Notes: generated by a model from the sequence alone, not told the origin. A stretch of 64,000 nucleotides of DNA from Alphaproteobacteria bacterium (GCA_017308135.1 JAFKFM010000009.1:558001-622000); one strand, 5' to 3'; counted from the first letter of the stretch, positions 16,014 through 25,887 are shown. A program made the numbers and translations.

Positions 16014-17287
16014 TACGCCTTCTCCATCGGCTTGCTCGCCGCAACCATACCCGCTTTGCCCCCGCCCAAGACCGGCTCGGCGATCGAGGCGGGCAGCGGC
16101 AGCGGACGTTCGAACCAGCCGAGCAACGGCAGGATCACCAGGAAATGCGCGAAGTACCAGACCGTCGCGAACTGCCCGACGAGCAGCGGCACGCCTTCGG
16201 CCGGCATCTGCCCCGCCCAGCCCAGCGCCAAGCAGCAGACGACGAACAGCCAGAAGAACACGCGATAGACCGGGCGGAAACGCGCCGAGCGCACGCGGCT
16301 GGTGTCGAGCCAAGGCAGCAGGAACAGGATCGCGATCGCGCCGAACATCAGCAACACGCCGCCCAGCTTATCGGGTACGGCGCGCAGCACGGCGTAGAAC
16401 GGCAGGAAGTACCATTCCGGCACGATATGCGCGGGCGTCACCAGCGGATTGGCTTCGATCCAATTGTCCGGATGACCCAGCGTGTAGGGGCTGAAGAACA
16501 CGAAATAGGCGAAGAAGATCAGGAACACCGCCAGGCCGAACGCGTCCTTCGCCGTGTAGTACGGGTGGAACGGGATCTTGTCCTGCGGGCCCTTGGCGTC
16601 GATCCCGAGCGGGTTGTTCGAGCCATGGACATGCAGCGCCCAGAGATGCAGCAGCACCACGCCCGCGATCACGAAGGGCAGCAGGTAGTGCAGCGCGAAG
16701 AAGCGGTTGAGGGTCGGGTTGTCGACCGAGAAACCGCCCCACAGCCACAGCACGATATGCTCGCCCACGATCGGGAAGGCCGAGAACAGGTTCGTGATGA
16801 CCGTGGCGCCCCAGAACGACATCTGGCCCCAGGGCAGCACGTAACCCATGAACGCCGTCGCCATCATCGCGATGAAGATGACGATGCCGAGCCACCACAA
16901 AATCTCGCGCGGATATTTGTACGAGCCGTAATAGAGGCCGCGCAGGATGTGGATATACACCACGATGAAGAACATCGAGGCGCCGTTCATGTGGATGTAG
17001 CGGATCAGCCAGCCATAGTTCACGTCGCGCATGATGCGCTCGACCGAGTCGAACGCGCCCGCCGTCGACGGGTTGTAGTTCATGGCGAGGAAGATGCCGG
17101 AGAGGATCATCACCACCAGCATGATCCCGGCGAGCGACCCGAAGTTCCACAGGTAGTTCAGGTTGCGCGGGGCGGGATATTTGATGAGCTCGTGGTCGAT
17201 CAGCGAGAAGATCGGCAGACGATGGTCCACCCACTTCACGATCGAATTCGCCATGAAGGGCGAAGGAACGTAATCGTACTTGGCCAT
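16013..17287 (-). CDS. petB: Cytochrome b of the bc1 complex (424 aa)
   Basis: Membrane core of ubiquinol:cytochrome c reductase, carrying haems bL and bH and both quinone sites. Eight or so membrane spans are seen. Haem ligands lie in the helices around [22 protein letters not shown] and [25 protein letters not shown]. The Qo-site motif [13 protein letters not shown] is intact. The ATG at 17287 ([15 protein letters not shown]) lies 8 bases after the petA stop. It is a full-length cytochrome b and not split into b6 and subunit IV. Confidence 0.96.
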   Translation of the reverse strand: MAKYDYVPSPFMANSIVKWVDHRLPIFSLIDHELIKYPAPRNLNYLWNFGSLAGIMLVVMILSGIFLAMNYNPSTAGAFDSVERIMRDVNYGWLIRYIHMNGASMFFIVVYIHILRGLYYGSYKYPREILWWLGIVIFIAMMATAFMGYVLPWGQMSFWGATVITNLFSAFPIVGEHIVLWLWGGFSVDNPTLNRFFALHYLLPFVIAGVVLLHLWALHVHGSNNPLGIDAKGPQDKIPFHPYYTAKDAFGLAVFLIFFAYFVFFSPYTLGHPDNWIEANPLVTPAHIVPEWYFLPFYAVLRAVPDKLGGVLLMFGAIAILFLLPWLDTSRVRSARFRPVYRVFFWLFVVCCLALGWAGQMPAEGVPLLVGQFATVWYFAHFLVILPLLGWFERPLPLPASIAEPVLGGGKAGMVAASKPMEKA

Positions 17288-17295
17288 GATGCGCC

Positions 17296-17865
17296 TCAGC
17301 CGATCCGGATGGTGGTGTCGTTGGTGAAAGCATAGCTCGGCACGGCCAGGTTCAGCGGCGCCGGCCCGCGGCGGATGCGGCCCGACGTGTCGTAGTGCGA
17401 ACCGTGGCAGGGGCAGAACCAGCCGCCGAAATCGCCCTTGGCGTCGGTCGGCTTCTGCCCGAGCGGCACGCAACCCAGATGGGTGCACACGCCGATCAGG
17501 ACGAGCCATTCGGGCTTCTGCACGCGGCGCGAATCGGGCTGCGGGTCGGGCAAAGCGGCCTTGTCGTCTTCCTTGGCCTTGGCGATTTCCTCGGCCGTGC
17601 GGTGACGCACGAACACGGGCTTGCCGCGCCAGGTGACGGTGATCGCCTGACCGACGGCGATGGGCGCCAAATTGACCTCGGTCGAGGCCAGCGCCAGCAC
17701 GTCGGCGGCGGGGTTCATCGAGTGGATGAACGCCCACCCGGTAAGGGCCGCACCCGTCCCGGCGAAGGCGCCGGCGGACAGATACAAAAAGTCCCGGCGC
17801 GTCGTGCCGTCGGGGTGCTTGCGGCCTTCCCCTTCGGTAATGGTGGTCGAACCCGGCTGAGCCAT
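17296..17865 (-). CDS. petA: Rieske iron-sulfur subunit of the bc1 complex (189 aa)
   Basis: Carries the 2Fe-2S cluster that takes an electron from ubiquinol. An N-terminal twin-arginine motif ([10 protein letters not shown]) and one membrane helix hold it in the membrane. Cluster ligands are in [10 protein letters not shown] and [17 protein letters not shown] at 17865 is chosen as start because GAGGGACGAGG lies just upstream; another in-frame ATG lies 24 bases before. It is first gene of petABC. A 9-bp hairpin lies in its leader. Confidence 0.95.
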   Translation of the reverse strand: MAQPGSTTITEGEGRKHPDGTTRRDFLYLSAGAFAGTGAALTGWAFIHSMNPAADVLALASTEVNLAPIAVGQAITVTWRGKPVFVRHRTAEEIAKAKEDDKAALPDPQPDSRRVQKPEWLVLIGVCTHLGCVPLGQKPTDAKGDFGGWFCPCHGSHYDTSGRIRRGPAPLNLAVPSYAFTNDTTIRIG

Positions 17866-17891
17866 GCCTCGTCCCTCTCGTGATCCCATTC

Positions 17892-17915
17892 CGCGAAGGG
17901 AAGCCGCCCTTCGCG
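17892..17915 (-). promoter_or_regulatory. Hairpin in petA leader
   Basis: A 9-bp perfect inverted repeat (CGCGAAGGG / CCCTTCGCG, six-base loop) lies about 27 bases upstream of the petA start. There is no T-run, so it is not an intrinsic terminator. It could stabilise the leader of the bc1 mRNA or bind a regulator. The evidence is structural only. Confidence 0.3.
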
Positions 17916-18254
17916 AATTCAAACCTTTTCGCCCGCCCGACGCGGCGCCGGGCGAAAACACGCCCGAATTTGCCACGCCGGGACGTGCGCCCACAATCCA
18001 AGACCCCACTGCTTAAGGGGTAGAGTGGACCGGCGCACGATCGAGACCTGCGACGCGTTGCCGCAGGCCCCCGGAAATGCCGAAAACGGGGGGTTGGGTC
18101 ACGACGAATCGCCAGCACCCCGCCCCCCGGTCACCGGCGGTGCGGGTATAGAACATCGTCCGGCCGGATGCAAAGTCTTGGAGGGCTATTCCCCAAAAAC
18201 GCCCTGCGAAGACGGCACTTTGCCCCCGGCCCCGCCCCCTTGTAGGGTCCCGCC
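17916..18254. other. Divergent intergenic region petA / trmL, no gene seen
   Basis: Together with the petA leader this makes about 390 bases between divergent genes. It is GC-rich with several short inverted repeats. Open frames here lack family features. Promoters for both directions should lie here, but I could not find a convincing -35/-10 pair. Confidence 0.5.
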
Positions 18255-18731
18255 ATGCCGGCCCCGATCCGCCTTGCGCTCTACGAGCCCGATATCGCCC
18301 CCAATGTTGGGACGATTTTGCGCCTGGCGGCCTGTTTCGATTTGGGCGTGGATATCGTCGAACCCTGCGGATTCGTGTGGTCCGAGCCCAAATTGCGCCG
18401 CGCGGGCATGGATTACCTCGACCGGGTCGACCTCGCCCGCCATACGAGCTGGACACGTTATATGGCGGCCGCGCGCCCGCCTCGGCTGGTCCTGCTGACC
18501 ACCAAGGGCGCCACCCCCCTGCCCGATTTTCGCTTCGCCCCCGGCGATACGTTACTGCTGGGCCGGGAAAGCGCGGGCGTGCCCGACGCGGTCCACGACG
18601 CGGCCGATTCGCGGGTGGTGATCCCGGTCGCGGCCGGGACCCGCTCCCTCAACGTCGCCATCGCCGCCGGGATCGCGGCGGGCGAAGCCTTGCGCCAGCT
18701 CGGCGCGTTTCCCGAACAGCGAACATCATGA
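18255..18731 (+). CDS. trmL: tRNA (cytidine(34)-2'-O)-methyltransferase (158 aa)
   Basis: SPOUT methyltransferase that 2'-O-methylates the wobble base of certain leucine tRNAs. The family N-terminus [20 protein letters not shown] is present, then the knotted SAM site [18 protein letters not shown] and [20 protein letters not shown]. Length is typical. Its TGA overlaps the hemF start as ATGA. Confidence 0.93.
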   Translation: MPAPIRLALYEPDIAPNVGTILRLAACFDLGVDIVEPCGFVWSEPKLRRAGMDYLDRVDLARHTSWTRYMAAARPPRLVLLTTKGATPLPDFRFAPGDTLLLGRESAGVPDAVHDAADSRVVIPVAAGTRSLNVAIAAGIAAGEALRQLGAFPEQRTS

Positions 18732-19606
18732 CCGATATCGACGCCCGCAAAGCCCGCGCCCAAGCCTGGTTTCGCGAACTTCGCGACCGGATCTGCGCCG
18801 AATTCGAGAAGATCGAGGACGAGCTCGATGTGGGTTCCCATGCCGCGATGCCGGCCGGACGGTTCGAGCGCAAAGACTGGGCGCGCACCGATCATTCGGG
18901 CGCACCCGGCGGCGGCGGCACGATCTCGCTGATGAAGGGCCGCGTGTTCGAAAAAGTCGGCGTGAATATCTCGACCGTGTTCGGCAGCTTCGCGCCCGAA
19001 TTCGCCAAGAACATGCCGGGGGCGGCCGAGGATCCGCGCTTCTGGGCGTCGGGCATTTCGCTGGTGGCACACATGCGCTCGCCCAAAGTGCCGGCCACGC
19101 ATATGAACACGCGCCATATCGTGACGACCAAAGCCTGGTTCGGCGGCGGCGGCGATTTGACGCCGATGGTGCCGCACGAACCCGACACGGCGCATTTCCA
19201 TGCCGCGTATAAGGCCGCGTGCGACAAGCACGATCCCGCCTACTACCCGCACTTCAAAAAATGGTGCGACGAATATTTCTTCCTGCCCCATCGCAACGAG
19301 CCGCGCGGCGTGGGCGGCATCTTCTTCGACAATCTCGGCGACAAGCACGGCACGGGCGATTGGGAGAAGGATTTCGCCTTCACCCGCGATGTGGGCCTCG
19401 CCTTCCTCGACGCGTTCCCGCCGCTGGTTCGCGCGCATATGCGCGAACCCTGGACGGCGGAGGAGCGCGAGCATCAACGCATGCGGCGCGGGCGCTATGT
19501 CGAGTTCAACCTGCTCTACGATCGCGGCACGACCTTCGGCCTCAAAACCGGCGGCAATGTCGAGGCGATCTTGATGAGCCTGCCGCCCGACGTCGGCTGG
19601 CCGTAA
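18728..19606 (+). CDS. hemF: Oxygen-dependent coproporphyrinogen III oxidase (292 aa)
   Basis: Converts coproporphyrinogen III to protoporphyrinogen IX with O2 in haem synthesis. The sequence has [40 protein letters not shown], the Asp/Glu/His-rich [16 protein letters not shown] segment, and the C-terminal signature [19 protein letters not shown]. All blocks of the family are present. It is translationally coupled to trmL and lies beside the bc1 genes, matching demand for haem. Confidence 0.95.
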   Translation: MTDIDARKARAQAWFRELRDRICAEFEKIEDELDVGSHAAMPAGRFERKDWARTDHSGAPGGGGTISLMKGRVFEKVGVNISTVFGSFAPEFAKNMPGAAEDPRFWASGISLVAHMRSPKVPATHMNTRHIVTTKAWFGGGGDLTPMVPHEPDTAHFHAAYKAACDKHDPAYYPHFKKWCDEYFFLPHRNEPRGVGGIFFDNLGDKHGTGDWEKDFAFTRDVGLAFLDAFPPLVRAHMREPWTAEEREHQRMRRGRYVEFNLLYDRGTTFGLKTGGNVEAILMSLPPDVGWP

Positions 19607-19615
19607 TCAGGGCCG

Positions 19616-20779
19616 CTATTCCTGAGTTCGAAACTTTCGGCGGATCGCGAGCAAGGTCAGCGCAACGAGTACCGCCGACACAAGGCCCTGTACTGTCAAA
19701 GCGAGAGCCCACCACCAATCCCGGGCCACGATGATCGGTTCCTTGTTAAAAAGTCCGAGCGGGTTGGTGATCTGCGACACAGACAGAAAAGCGGCCTTCA
19801 GCGCATTGCATGTCACATCAAAGCGATAGGCTGTCGGCTCACACAGGGTGAAAATCTCCCGCCAACCTTTCGGGCTCTCCTCGACGAAAACAGCCAAGTC
19901 GAAGCAATAGGAAAATGCCGCGCTCAATGCGGCCAACACAAAAAGCCACACCATTGGACGGCCAGCGGACTGGCCATAATTGGATGTCCAATCGTAGATC
20001 CAGCTCATCAGCCCCTGGAAATTCCACCCACCTTCTGTGCGCTCAAACCGCAGTTCAAGTGCATGAAAATGATCGCGCAACGGCACATTTTTCAACGCCG
20101 TCAGGTGCGCCTGCATGTTGCGATAAGCTTGCGCCGTCAAGAGCGGCAAGCCCCAAGAACGGGCCGGAAACTGAGTATCAGTGATCGTGACTTCGCCCAC
20201 GAACGGATTGCCTTCATTCGCTGCCGGCAAGGCGAGATCCAGCGCGTATCCGCCGACCGACCGAAAAACACGCAAGGCGCTGGGCTCAAATACAATCCGC
20301 CGGATCGTGCAATGATGGAGTTTTAGCTTGATCCTCATATTCTCACGGACTCTAAGTCGGCCGACTTGGCAGGCCTTCAGTTTCAGGTCGCATGGATGCC
20401 TGACGTCGATATGCCCGATCTTTAGATTCTGAAACTCGTAACGTCCGCCAGCGTCGATCGAGACCCCGCGCAGGCCTTCGACGAGCGTCTCCTGGAAATC
20501 CACGCTGCTACCCAATACGATCGGGTCCGGTTGTGAATTTCGATCGAAGCTCACATTTGCGGCAACCGCATTATGGACCGCCTCTCGAACACGCCGATCA
20601 AAAGTGTGATCAAGCGGTTGATTGGGGAATTCACGTAGAGCCGACTCACGGCTAAAGGTCGCCTCGGCGTTCTGAGGTAGCGCACCGAACCAATCGACCA
20701 AGCTCTTGGCGTTCTCTCGCGTCAGCAGAAGTCGGCGATATTTTCCCCGGCCGAACCAGGCCTTAATTTCATCGATCAA
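19616..20779 (-). CDS. Two-TM membrane protein with beta-helix-like N-terminal half (387 aa)
   Basis: No named family is certain. The N-terminal half is cytoplasmic and rich in short strands (SIDAGGRYEFQNLKIGHIDV, IKLKLHHCTIRRIVF), like a degenerate pentapeptide or beta-helix. Next comes AYRNMQAHLTALKN then HALELRFER and WIYDWTSNYGQSAGRP. Two membrane helices follow (PMVWLFVLAALSAAFSY and LALTVQGLVSAVLVALTLLA) with a re-entrant-looking stretch between (NALKAAFLSVSQITNP). This order recalls pentapeptide-repeat proteins with an ion-channel-like 2TM tail. The start is TTG at 20779, preceded by an ideal GGAGGG at 7 bases. Codons are AT-richer than neighbours, suggesting later acquisition. Confidence 0.7.
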   Translation of the reverse strand: MIDEIKAWFGRGKYRRLLLTRENAKSLVDWFGALPQNAEATFSRESALREFPNQPLDHTFDRRVREAVHNAVAANVSFDRNSQPDPIVLGSSVDFQETLVEGLRGVSIDAGGRYEFQNLKIGHIDVRHPCDLKLKACQVGRLRVRENMRIKLKLHHCTIRRIVFEPSALRVFRSVGGYALDLALPAANEGNPFVGEVTITDTQFPARSWGLPLLTAQAYRNMQAHLTALKNVPLRDHFHALELRFERTEGGWNFQGLMSWIYDWTSNYGQSAGRPMVWLFVLAALSAAFSYCFDLAVFVEESPKGWREIFTLCEPTAYRFDVTCNALKAAFLSVSQITNPLGLFNKEPIIVARDWWWALALTVQGLVSAVLVALTLLAIRRKFRTQE

Positions 20780-20820
20780 GGAAAGCCCTCCGCAGCCCGA
20801 TGGGCCCCAGCCTTGAGAAT

Positions 20821-21360
20821 TCAGCTCTGCCCGCCGGAGAAGCGCGGGCTTTGCAGCACTTCGCGCACGCCATGCCCGTCGAGCAGGCAGGCCGCGAGCA
20901 TCGCCACGCGCGTCTCGCCCGCTTCGGCCGCGTAAGGCAGCAGCAGGCGGCGGAACGATGCTTCCATAACGCCGTCGGACAGATGGACCTCCGTGACCGT
21001 CGGCGCGCCCTCGCGCACGCAAGCGGCGAAATCCGCCGCCATCGTCAGGGCGTGGATCGCGGGCTTCACTTCCGCCACCGTGCGCGGCGGCATTCGCCCG
21101 CGCAGATCGCGCGCCGTGCAGATCAGCCGAAAGACGAAATCGTAGCCGCTTGGGCTCGCCGGATTGGGCTCGACATCGATCAGATTGACGCGACCGACCA
21201 TCGGCAACATCGCCTCGAACGTCACCATTCCGCGCGCCGGCAATGGCAAATCGCCCCGCTGCGCATTCCAGCGCGCGATCATTTCGGCGAAGGTGCCGTC
21301 TTCGGGCGGCAAAGGCAATCGCCGGCTTTCAGCGCGTGCGGAGGCTGCGAAATCGAGCAT
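20821..21360 (-). CDS. PAS_5-type domain protein (179 aa)
   Basis: Single-domain protein of the PAS_5 type common in Rhodospirillales. Features are the N-terminal EMIARWNAQRGDLPLPARG segment, VGRVNLIDVEPNP, a beta core YDFVFRLICTARDLRGR, and the C-terminal SFRRLLLPYAAEAGETRVAML. It is probably a sensor or scaffold; ligand and partner are unknown. It stands alone on the minus strand; the AT-richer gene at 19616-20779 begins about 40 bases downstream of its stop. Confidence 0.75.
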   Translation of the reverse strand: MLDFAASARAESRRLPLPPEDGTFAEMIARWNAQRGDLPLPARGMVTFEAMLPMVGRVNLIDVEPNPASPSGYDFVFRLICTARDLRGRMPPRTVAEVKPAIHALTMAADFAACVREGAPTVTEVHLSDGVMEASFRRLLLPYAAEAGETRVAMLAACLLDGHGVREVLQSPRFSGGQS

Positions 21361-21556
21361 CGATATCGAGTCGGACCGAAACGACGAGGAAGCGAGACGT
21401 TGCGCATATACCTAAATCGCAGGTCGGATGCACGCGCAAAGCGCGGCGGGCGGGCGCGTTAACCTAAAAAATCCACGGCGAATCGGCGCTTCAAGTAGCC
21501 AATCTTTTGGTGCCGATACCTATGTATGAAACGACGCACGATTGGCGCGAAGATTT

Positions 21557-22774
21557 TTACGGTTCATTTTTTGCGGCGCGCGCCAGTAGATTTTCTTTTG
21601 ATAGAGAGAAATTCGAATCCACCCAAGCGCGTTCGGCCGCGCGCAACGCGTTGCCCATCGCGGGGCCCGGCGCCACGCCCGCGGCGCGCAAATCTTCGCC
21701 GCCGATCGGCAAGACCGGGCGCGCCCATTTTTTCGCGGCGGCGAAAACGGTTTCGGCCTGTACCGGATCGGCGAACAAAGCCGCGTCGATCAACGCGCGA
21801 TCGCGCGCATCGTCCCCCAACCAATAGAACGCGCGCGCAAGCGCCGCCGCATCGCCGCCCGCGTCGATCCGCGCCGGCGGCCGGACCAAGCGTTCGAGCC
21901 GTGCGGCCTGCGCGTTCGACAAGCGCCAGCGTCGCGCGAAATCGCGCGTATCGAGGGCGAAACAAGCGAGCCGGCGGATCGGATCGGCGGCGACACCCGA
22001 CTTGATTTCGAACGCGTCGAGTGCGGCGATATGCGCAATACCCGCCGCATCCGCTTCCGGCAGCCAATGCGCCAAAAGCCCCGCCTCGCGCATCGCCGCC
22101 AGCATCGGCGCAGCGCTTGGTCCGGCGAGCAGGCGGAACATCTCGCCGCACACACGCTCGGCCGACAGATTGGGCAGAAGCACGGCGCCGTTTCGACACG
22201 CCGCCAGCGATGCGCCGTCGAAATCCCCGCGCGCGAACCGCGCGTGAAAACGGAAGAAACGCAAAATACGCAACACGTCTTCACGGATGCGCGTCGCGGC
22301 ATCGCCGATGAAGCGCACGCGGCCGGCTTCCAGATCGGCGCGCCCGTCGAAATAATCGTGGAGCGCGCCCGCTTGATCGAGCGACAGCGCGTTGATGGTG
22401 AAGTCGCGGCGCGCGGCATCTTCGCGCCAATCGGCGTCGAAGGCGACGCGCGCATGGCGGCCGAATGTTTCCACGTCGCGGCGCAAGGACGTGATCTCGT
22501 ATTTCGCCGCTTGCGCCCCCGGGCCGGTCAGCGCGGTGACCGTGCCGTGCTCGATCCCCGTCGGGATCGCGCGCAATTTCGCGGCGGCGAGTTTGGCGAT
22601 CGTTTCCTCGGGCGGATAAGGCACGCCGATATCGATGTCGAACGGCACGGCGCCGATCAGCGCATCGCGCACGCAGCCGCCGACGAAGCGCGCGTCGGGC
22701 CCCAAGGCCGCCAACACGGCGCGCGCGGGCGCGTCGTCGGCCCATGACGGCAGCTTGTCGAGCGTCGAATCCAT
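21557..22774 (-). CDS. cca: CCA tRNA nucleotidyltransferase (405 aa)
   Basis: Class II nucleotidyltransferase that adds or repairs the 3' CCA of tRNAs (or a related poly(A) polymerase). The sequence has FVGGCVRDALIG, the metal-binding FDIDIGVPYPPEE, RRDFTINALSLD, and RIREDVLRILRFFRFHARF, which contains the base-recognition region. Last gene of the operon DUF1285-NUDIX-DUF6111-DUF2237-cca, an arrangement common in alphaproteobacteria. The 10-base gap to the upstream gene suggests co-transcription. Confidence 0.93.
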   Translation of the reverse strand: MDSTLDKLPSWADDAPARAVLAALGPDARFVGGCVRDALIGAVPFDIDIGVPYPPEETIAKLAAAKLRAIPTGIEHGTVTALTGPGAQAAKYEITSLRRDVETFGRHARVAFDADWREDAARRDFTINALSLDQAGALHDYFDGRADLEAGRVRFIGDAATRIREDVLRILRFFRFHARFARGDFDGASLAACRNGAVLLPNLSAERVCGEMFRLLAGPSAAPMLAAMREAGLLAHWLPEADAAGIAHIAALDAFEIKSGVAADPIRRLACFALDTRDFARRWRLSNAQAARLERLVRPPARIDAGGDAAALARAFYWLGDDARDRALIDAALFADPVQAETVFAAAKKWARPVLPIGGEDLRAAGVAPGPAMGNALRAAERAWVDSNFSLSKENLLARAAKNEP

Positions 22775-22783
22775 AACGGGAGT

Positions 22784-23191
22784 TTAGACGTCTTCGGCGG
22801 CGTGCGCCTTCAGATCGTCGAGCGCGCAGATATCCAGCGTGGCGACATGGGTGCCGCGCAAATTCACCTTCGGCGCCTTGCCGGCCAGAAAGGCCTCCTG
22901 CCAGCGCGCGGCGCACAAGCACCATTGGTCGCCCGGCTTCAAACCGGGAAACCCGTATTGCGGCATCGGCGTCGACAGATCGTTGCCGCGCGATTTGGAG
23001 AAGGCGAGGAATTCGGCCGTCATCACCGCGCACACGGTATGCACGCCGCGATCCGTGGGGCCGGTGTTGCAGCAGCCGTCGCGGAAAAAGCCGGTCAGCG
23101 GGGCATGGCTGCAATCGGCGAGCGGCAGGCCCAGCACGTTCTTGGCCCGCTTGGGTCCGCCGCCGCCGCGCTCGTCGCGTTCGCCGTCCAT
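22784..23191 (-). CDS. DUF2237 family protein (135 aa)
   Basis: Small Cys-rich protein matching DUF2237: NVLGLPLADCSHAPLTGFFRDGCCNTG, GVHTVCAVMTAEFLAFSKS, and the C-terminal GDQWCLCAARWQEA with HVATLDICALDDLK. Function is unknown; conserved Cys and His suggest a metal or redox role. It is placed between DUF6111 and cca with gaps of 12 and 9 bases. Confidence 0.88.
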   Translation of the reverse strand: MDGERDERGGGGPKRAKNVLGLPLADCSHAPLTGFFRDGCCNTGPTDRGVHTVCAVMTAEFLAFSKSRGNDLSTPMPQYGFPGLKPGDQWCLCAARWQEAFLAGKAPKVNLRGTHVATLDICALDDLKAHAAEDV

Positions 23192-23203
23192 CGCTTCGCT
23201 CCG

Positions 23204-23491
23204 TTAAGGCCGTTCGATATGGCCGGGCACGATGCGCCCGTCTTCGATGCGCGCGGGCACGTATTGCCCGTCGTATTTATCGCCGCCTTGCAGCAACGCA
23301 AACCCCGCCGTCGCGATCAGCACGAGGCCGAGCCCCGCCCCCGCCAGCCACACCAGCGGGGCTTCCGCCCAAGTCGGCGCTTCGCCGCGCCCGAGTTTTT
23401 CCGCGCGCCGCTGTTCGACCGACAGCCACGCCGCATAGACGATGAACGGCAGGATCAGCGGCAGAACGATCTGAAGCAGGATCCGCGTCAT
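23204..23491 (-). CDS. DUF6111-type small membrane protein (95 aa)
   Basis: Two membrane helices (LLQIVLPLILPFIVYAAW and PLVWLAGAGLGLVLIATAGF) flank a short charged loop. The C-terminal tail YVPARIEDGRIVPGHIE is typical of the family next to alphaproteobacterial NUDIX/cca genes. Function is unknown. The ATG overlaps the stop of the NUDIX gene as ATGA. Confidence 0.8.
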   Translation of the reverse strand: MTRILLQIVLPLILPFIVYAAWLSVEQRRAEKLGRGEAPTWAEAPLVWLAGAGLGLVLIATAGFALLQGGDKYDGQYVPARIEDGRIVPGHIERP

Positions 23492-24150
23492 TCGCGCGAC
23501 GCCGATCCCGGCGGTTGCGGAACCGCCGCTTCGCCGGTCAACGCTTCGTAGAGATTCACAAGCATGCCCGCGGTCGCTCCCCAGATGTAACGATCGCGAT
23601 AGGGTAGCACCCAAAAATGCCGTTCGATGCCTTGAAAAATCTTCGAATGCCGTTCGTGGTTGCGCGCGTTCAGCGCATATTCCAAGGGCATTTCGAAGAT
23701 GTCGGCGACTTCGAATGCGTCGGGCACCAGATCGAAGGGCGGCGTGACGATGCCGACGATCGGCGTCACCTGATAAGCCGTACGCGTTTGATACGTGTCG
23801 AGCCGGCCGACGATTTCGATATGTTTGCGCGCGAGCCCGATTTCCTCCTCGGTCTCGCGCAAGGCGGCGGCGAGCGCGTCGGCATCGCCGGCATCGACCC
23901 GCCCGCCGGGGAAGCTCACCTGGCCCGCATGATCGTGCAGATGCGCGGTGCGCTGGGTCAGCAGCACCGACAAACCTTCCGGCCGCGCGATCAGCGGCAC
24001 AAGCACCGCCGCCGGGCGCAAGGGCTTGTCCGGCGCCGGTCCCAAACCCGGATTGCCGTCGTGATCGCCGCGGATACGGATCCCGGCCCGGCGAATGCCG
24101 GGCTCGGTCTGCGCCAGACGCGCACGGATCCAATCGGACGAAACACTCAT
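23488..24150 (-). CDS. CoA-pyrophosphatase-type NUDIX hydrolase (220 aa)
   Basis: NUDIX hydrolase of the NudL/UPF0035 type, which splits CoA derivatives to 4'-phosphopantetheine and 3',5'-ADP. The family-specific LLTQRTAHLHDHAGQVSFPGG precedes the NUDIX box, which reads G(x5)E-like into RETEEEIGL with all catalytic Glu in place. A longer frame exists, but ATG 24150 overlaps the DUF1285 stop as ATGA and is preferred. Confidence 0.9.
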   Translation of the reverse strand: MSVSSDWIRARLAQTEPGIRRAGIRIRGDHDGNPGLGPAPDKPLRPAAVLVPLIARPEGLSVLLTQRTAHLHDHAGQVSFPGGRVDAGDADALAAALRETEEEIGLARKHIEIVGRLDTYQTRTAYQVTPIVGIVTPPFDLVPDAFEVADIFEMPLEYALNARNHERHSKIFQGIERHFWVLPYRDRYIWGATAGMLVNLYEALTGEAAVPQPPGSASRE

Positions 24151-24707
24151 GTTACCGGGCCCAATTCGAAGAACGCGCCCTGGCTCCACACGCCCAGGCC
24201 GCCGCCGGGCGTTTCGACCGCGCGTTCGACCAGACGATAGAACGGTGCGCGCGCGATTCGCGCCTCCAATCCGCGCGCTATCAACACATAAGGAATGCGC
24301 GCGCCCTCCGGCGTCTCGGCGACCCGCAACGGATGCTCGGGGCCCAATGCCACGGTTTCGTCCAAATTGGTCCGCAAGGTGACGGTCTGCGAAGCGCCCT
24401 CGCCCGCGAAATCGACATCGACGGCGACGAAGGGCGCGTCCGCCACGTCGATCGTGCCGCGTTCATAGGGGGTGACCAGCCAATAGGACCCGTCCGCTTC
24501 GCGCCGCAACACGCGCGCGAACAGCTTGACCAGCCCCAGCCGGCCGATCGGCGTACCGCGATGGAACCATGTGCCGTCGCGCGCGATCGACAGGCCGAAA
24601 TCGCCGCAGCTTTCGTCCGGGCCGGATTCGACCGGGCCCGTCTTGGCGCGCGGGGCCGCGAGTCCCGCGAGCGCTGTGGATATCTGGGGGGTGGACTCGT
24701 CTGGCAT
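24147..24707 (-). CDS. DUF1285 family protein (186 aa)
   Basis: Matches DUF1285: DFGLSIARDGTWFHRGTPIG, LVKLFARVLRREADGSYWLVTP, and VAVDVDFAGEGASQTVTLRTN. Function is unknown. It is first gene of the minus-strand operon to cca and is divergent from the MoxR operon across 64 bases, so both promoters must share this gap. Confidence 0.9.
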   Translation of the reverse strand: MPDESTPQISTALAGLAAPRAKTGPVESGPDESCGDFGLSIARDGTWFHRGTPIGRLGLVKLFARVLRREADGSYWLVTPYERGTIDVADAPFVAVDVDFAGEGASQTVTLRTNLDETVALGPEHPLRVAETPEGARIPYVLIARGLEARIARAPFYRLVERAVETPGGGLGVWSQGAFFELGPVT

Positions 24708-24771
24708 GGCTTTCGCTCTACATCCGTACCGATCTTAAACCGCCGAAACGACGGGAGATATAGCCGCAGAC

Positions 24772-25887
24772 ATGCCGAAACCCAGTGGTGCTGGACTCTC
24801 CCCCGCCGCACCGCCAAACTCTTCTTCAGGGACAGGTTTTGCCATCGTTGCCGAGAAAGGTCGAACGCTCGTGAACGCTCCCGTCGCACCCCCCGCGCTT
24901 TCCGAAGACCCCGATAAATTGCTGGCCGAGCTCGAAACGCTCGGCACCTCGCTCGCCAAAGTCCGCGAAGGTATCGGCCGCGTCATTTTCGGCCAGAAGG
25001 ACGTGATCGATCAAACGCTGGTCACGCTGCTGGCCGGCGGCCATGTGCTGCTGATCGGCGTGCCCGGCCTCGCCAAAACGAAGCTCGTCGACACGCTCGG
25101 CACCGTGCTGGGCCTCGACACTAAGCGCGTCCAATGCACGCCCGACCTCATGCCCGCCGATATCATCGGGTCGGAAGTGCTGGAGGAAAGCGACAGCGGC
25201 AAGCGCGAATTCCGGTTCCTCAAAGGGCCGGTCTTCGCGCAGTTGTTGATGGCCGACGAAATCAACCGCGCTTCCCCCCGCACCCAATCGGCGCTGCTGC
25301 AATCGATGCAGGAACGCCGCGTGTCGGTCGGCGGCGTCTATCACCAGTTGCCCGATCCGTTCCACGTGCTGGCGACGCAAAACCCGCTGGAACAGGAAGG
25401 CACCTATCCGCTGCCCGAAGCGCAGCTCGACCGCTTCCTGTTGCAGGTCGATGTCGACTACCCGGATCTGGACGCCGAGCGGCGCATGCTGATCGCGACG
25501 ACTGGCGTCGATGACGAGAAGCCCAAGCAAGCGCTGACCGCCGCCGAACTCAAAGCCGCGCAGACGCTGATCCGCCGCGTGCCCGTGGGCGAATCGGTGG
25601 TCGAAGCGATCCTCAAACTCGTGCGTTCGGGCCGTCCGGCCGAAACGAACGTGGACGAGGTGATGAAGCACGTGATCTGGGGCCCGGGTCCGCGCGCCAG
25701 CCAAGCGTTGATGCTGGCCGCCCGCGCGCGCGCCGTGCTCGACGGGCGCTTGTCGCCGTCGATCGACGACGTCGTGGCGCTGGCCGGCCCCGTGCTGCGC
25801 CATCGCATGGCGCTGTCTTTCGCCGCGCGCGCCGAAGGCATCACGATCGACAACATCATCGAGCGGCTGGTGGCGCCCCTCGCGTGA
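24772..25887 (+). CDS. MoxR-family AAA+ ATPase
   Basis: MoxR ATPases act as chaperones that mature metal- or vWA-containing proteins. Walker A is the MoxR-type GVPGLAKTKLV and Walker B is LLMADEINRASPRTQSALLQ. EGTYPLPEAQLDRF and the C-terminal lid helix are present. The ATG at 24772 adds about 33 unconserved residues; GTG at 24871 (VNAPVAPP) is an alternative and would give the usual length near 338. It heads a four-gene operon in which each stop overlaps the next start. Confidence 0.92.
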   Translation: MPKPSGAGLSPAAPPNSSSGTGFAIVAEKGRTLVNAPVAPPALSEDPDKLLAELETLGTSLAKVREGIGRVIFGQKDVIDQTLVTLLAGGHVLLIGVPGLAKTKLVDTLGTVLGLDTKRVQCTPDLMPADIIGSEVLEESDSGKREFRFLKGPVFAQLLMADEINRASPRTQSALLQSMQERRVSVGGVYHQLPDPFHVLATQNPLEQEGTYPLPEAQLDRFLLQVDVDYPDLDAERRMLIATTGVDDEKPKQALTAAELKAAQTLIRRVPVGESVVEAILKLVRSGRPAETNVDEVMKHVIWGPGPRASQALMLAARARAVLDGRLSPSIDDVVALAGPVLRHRMALSFAARAEGITIDNIIERLVAPLA

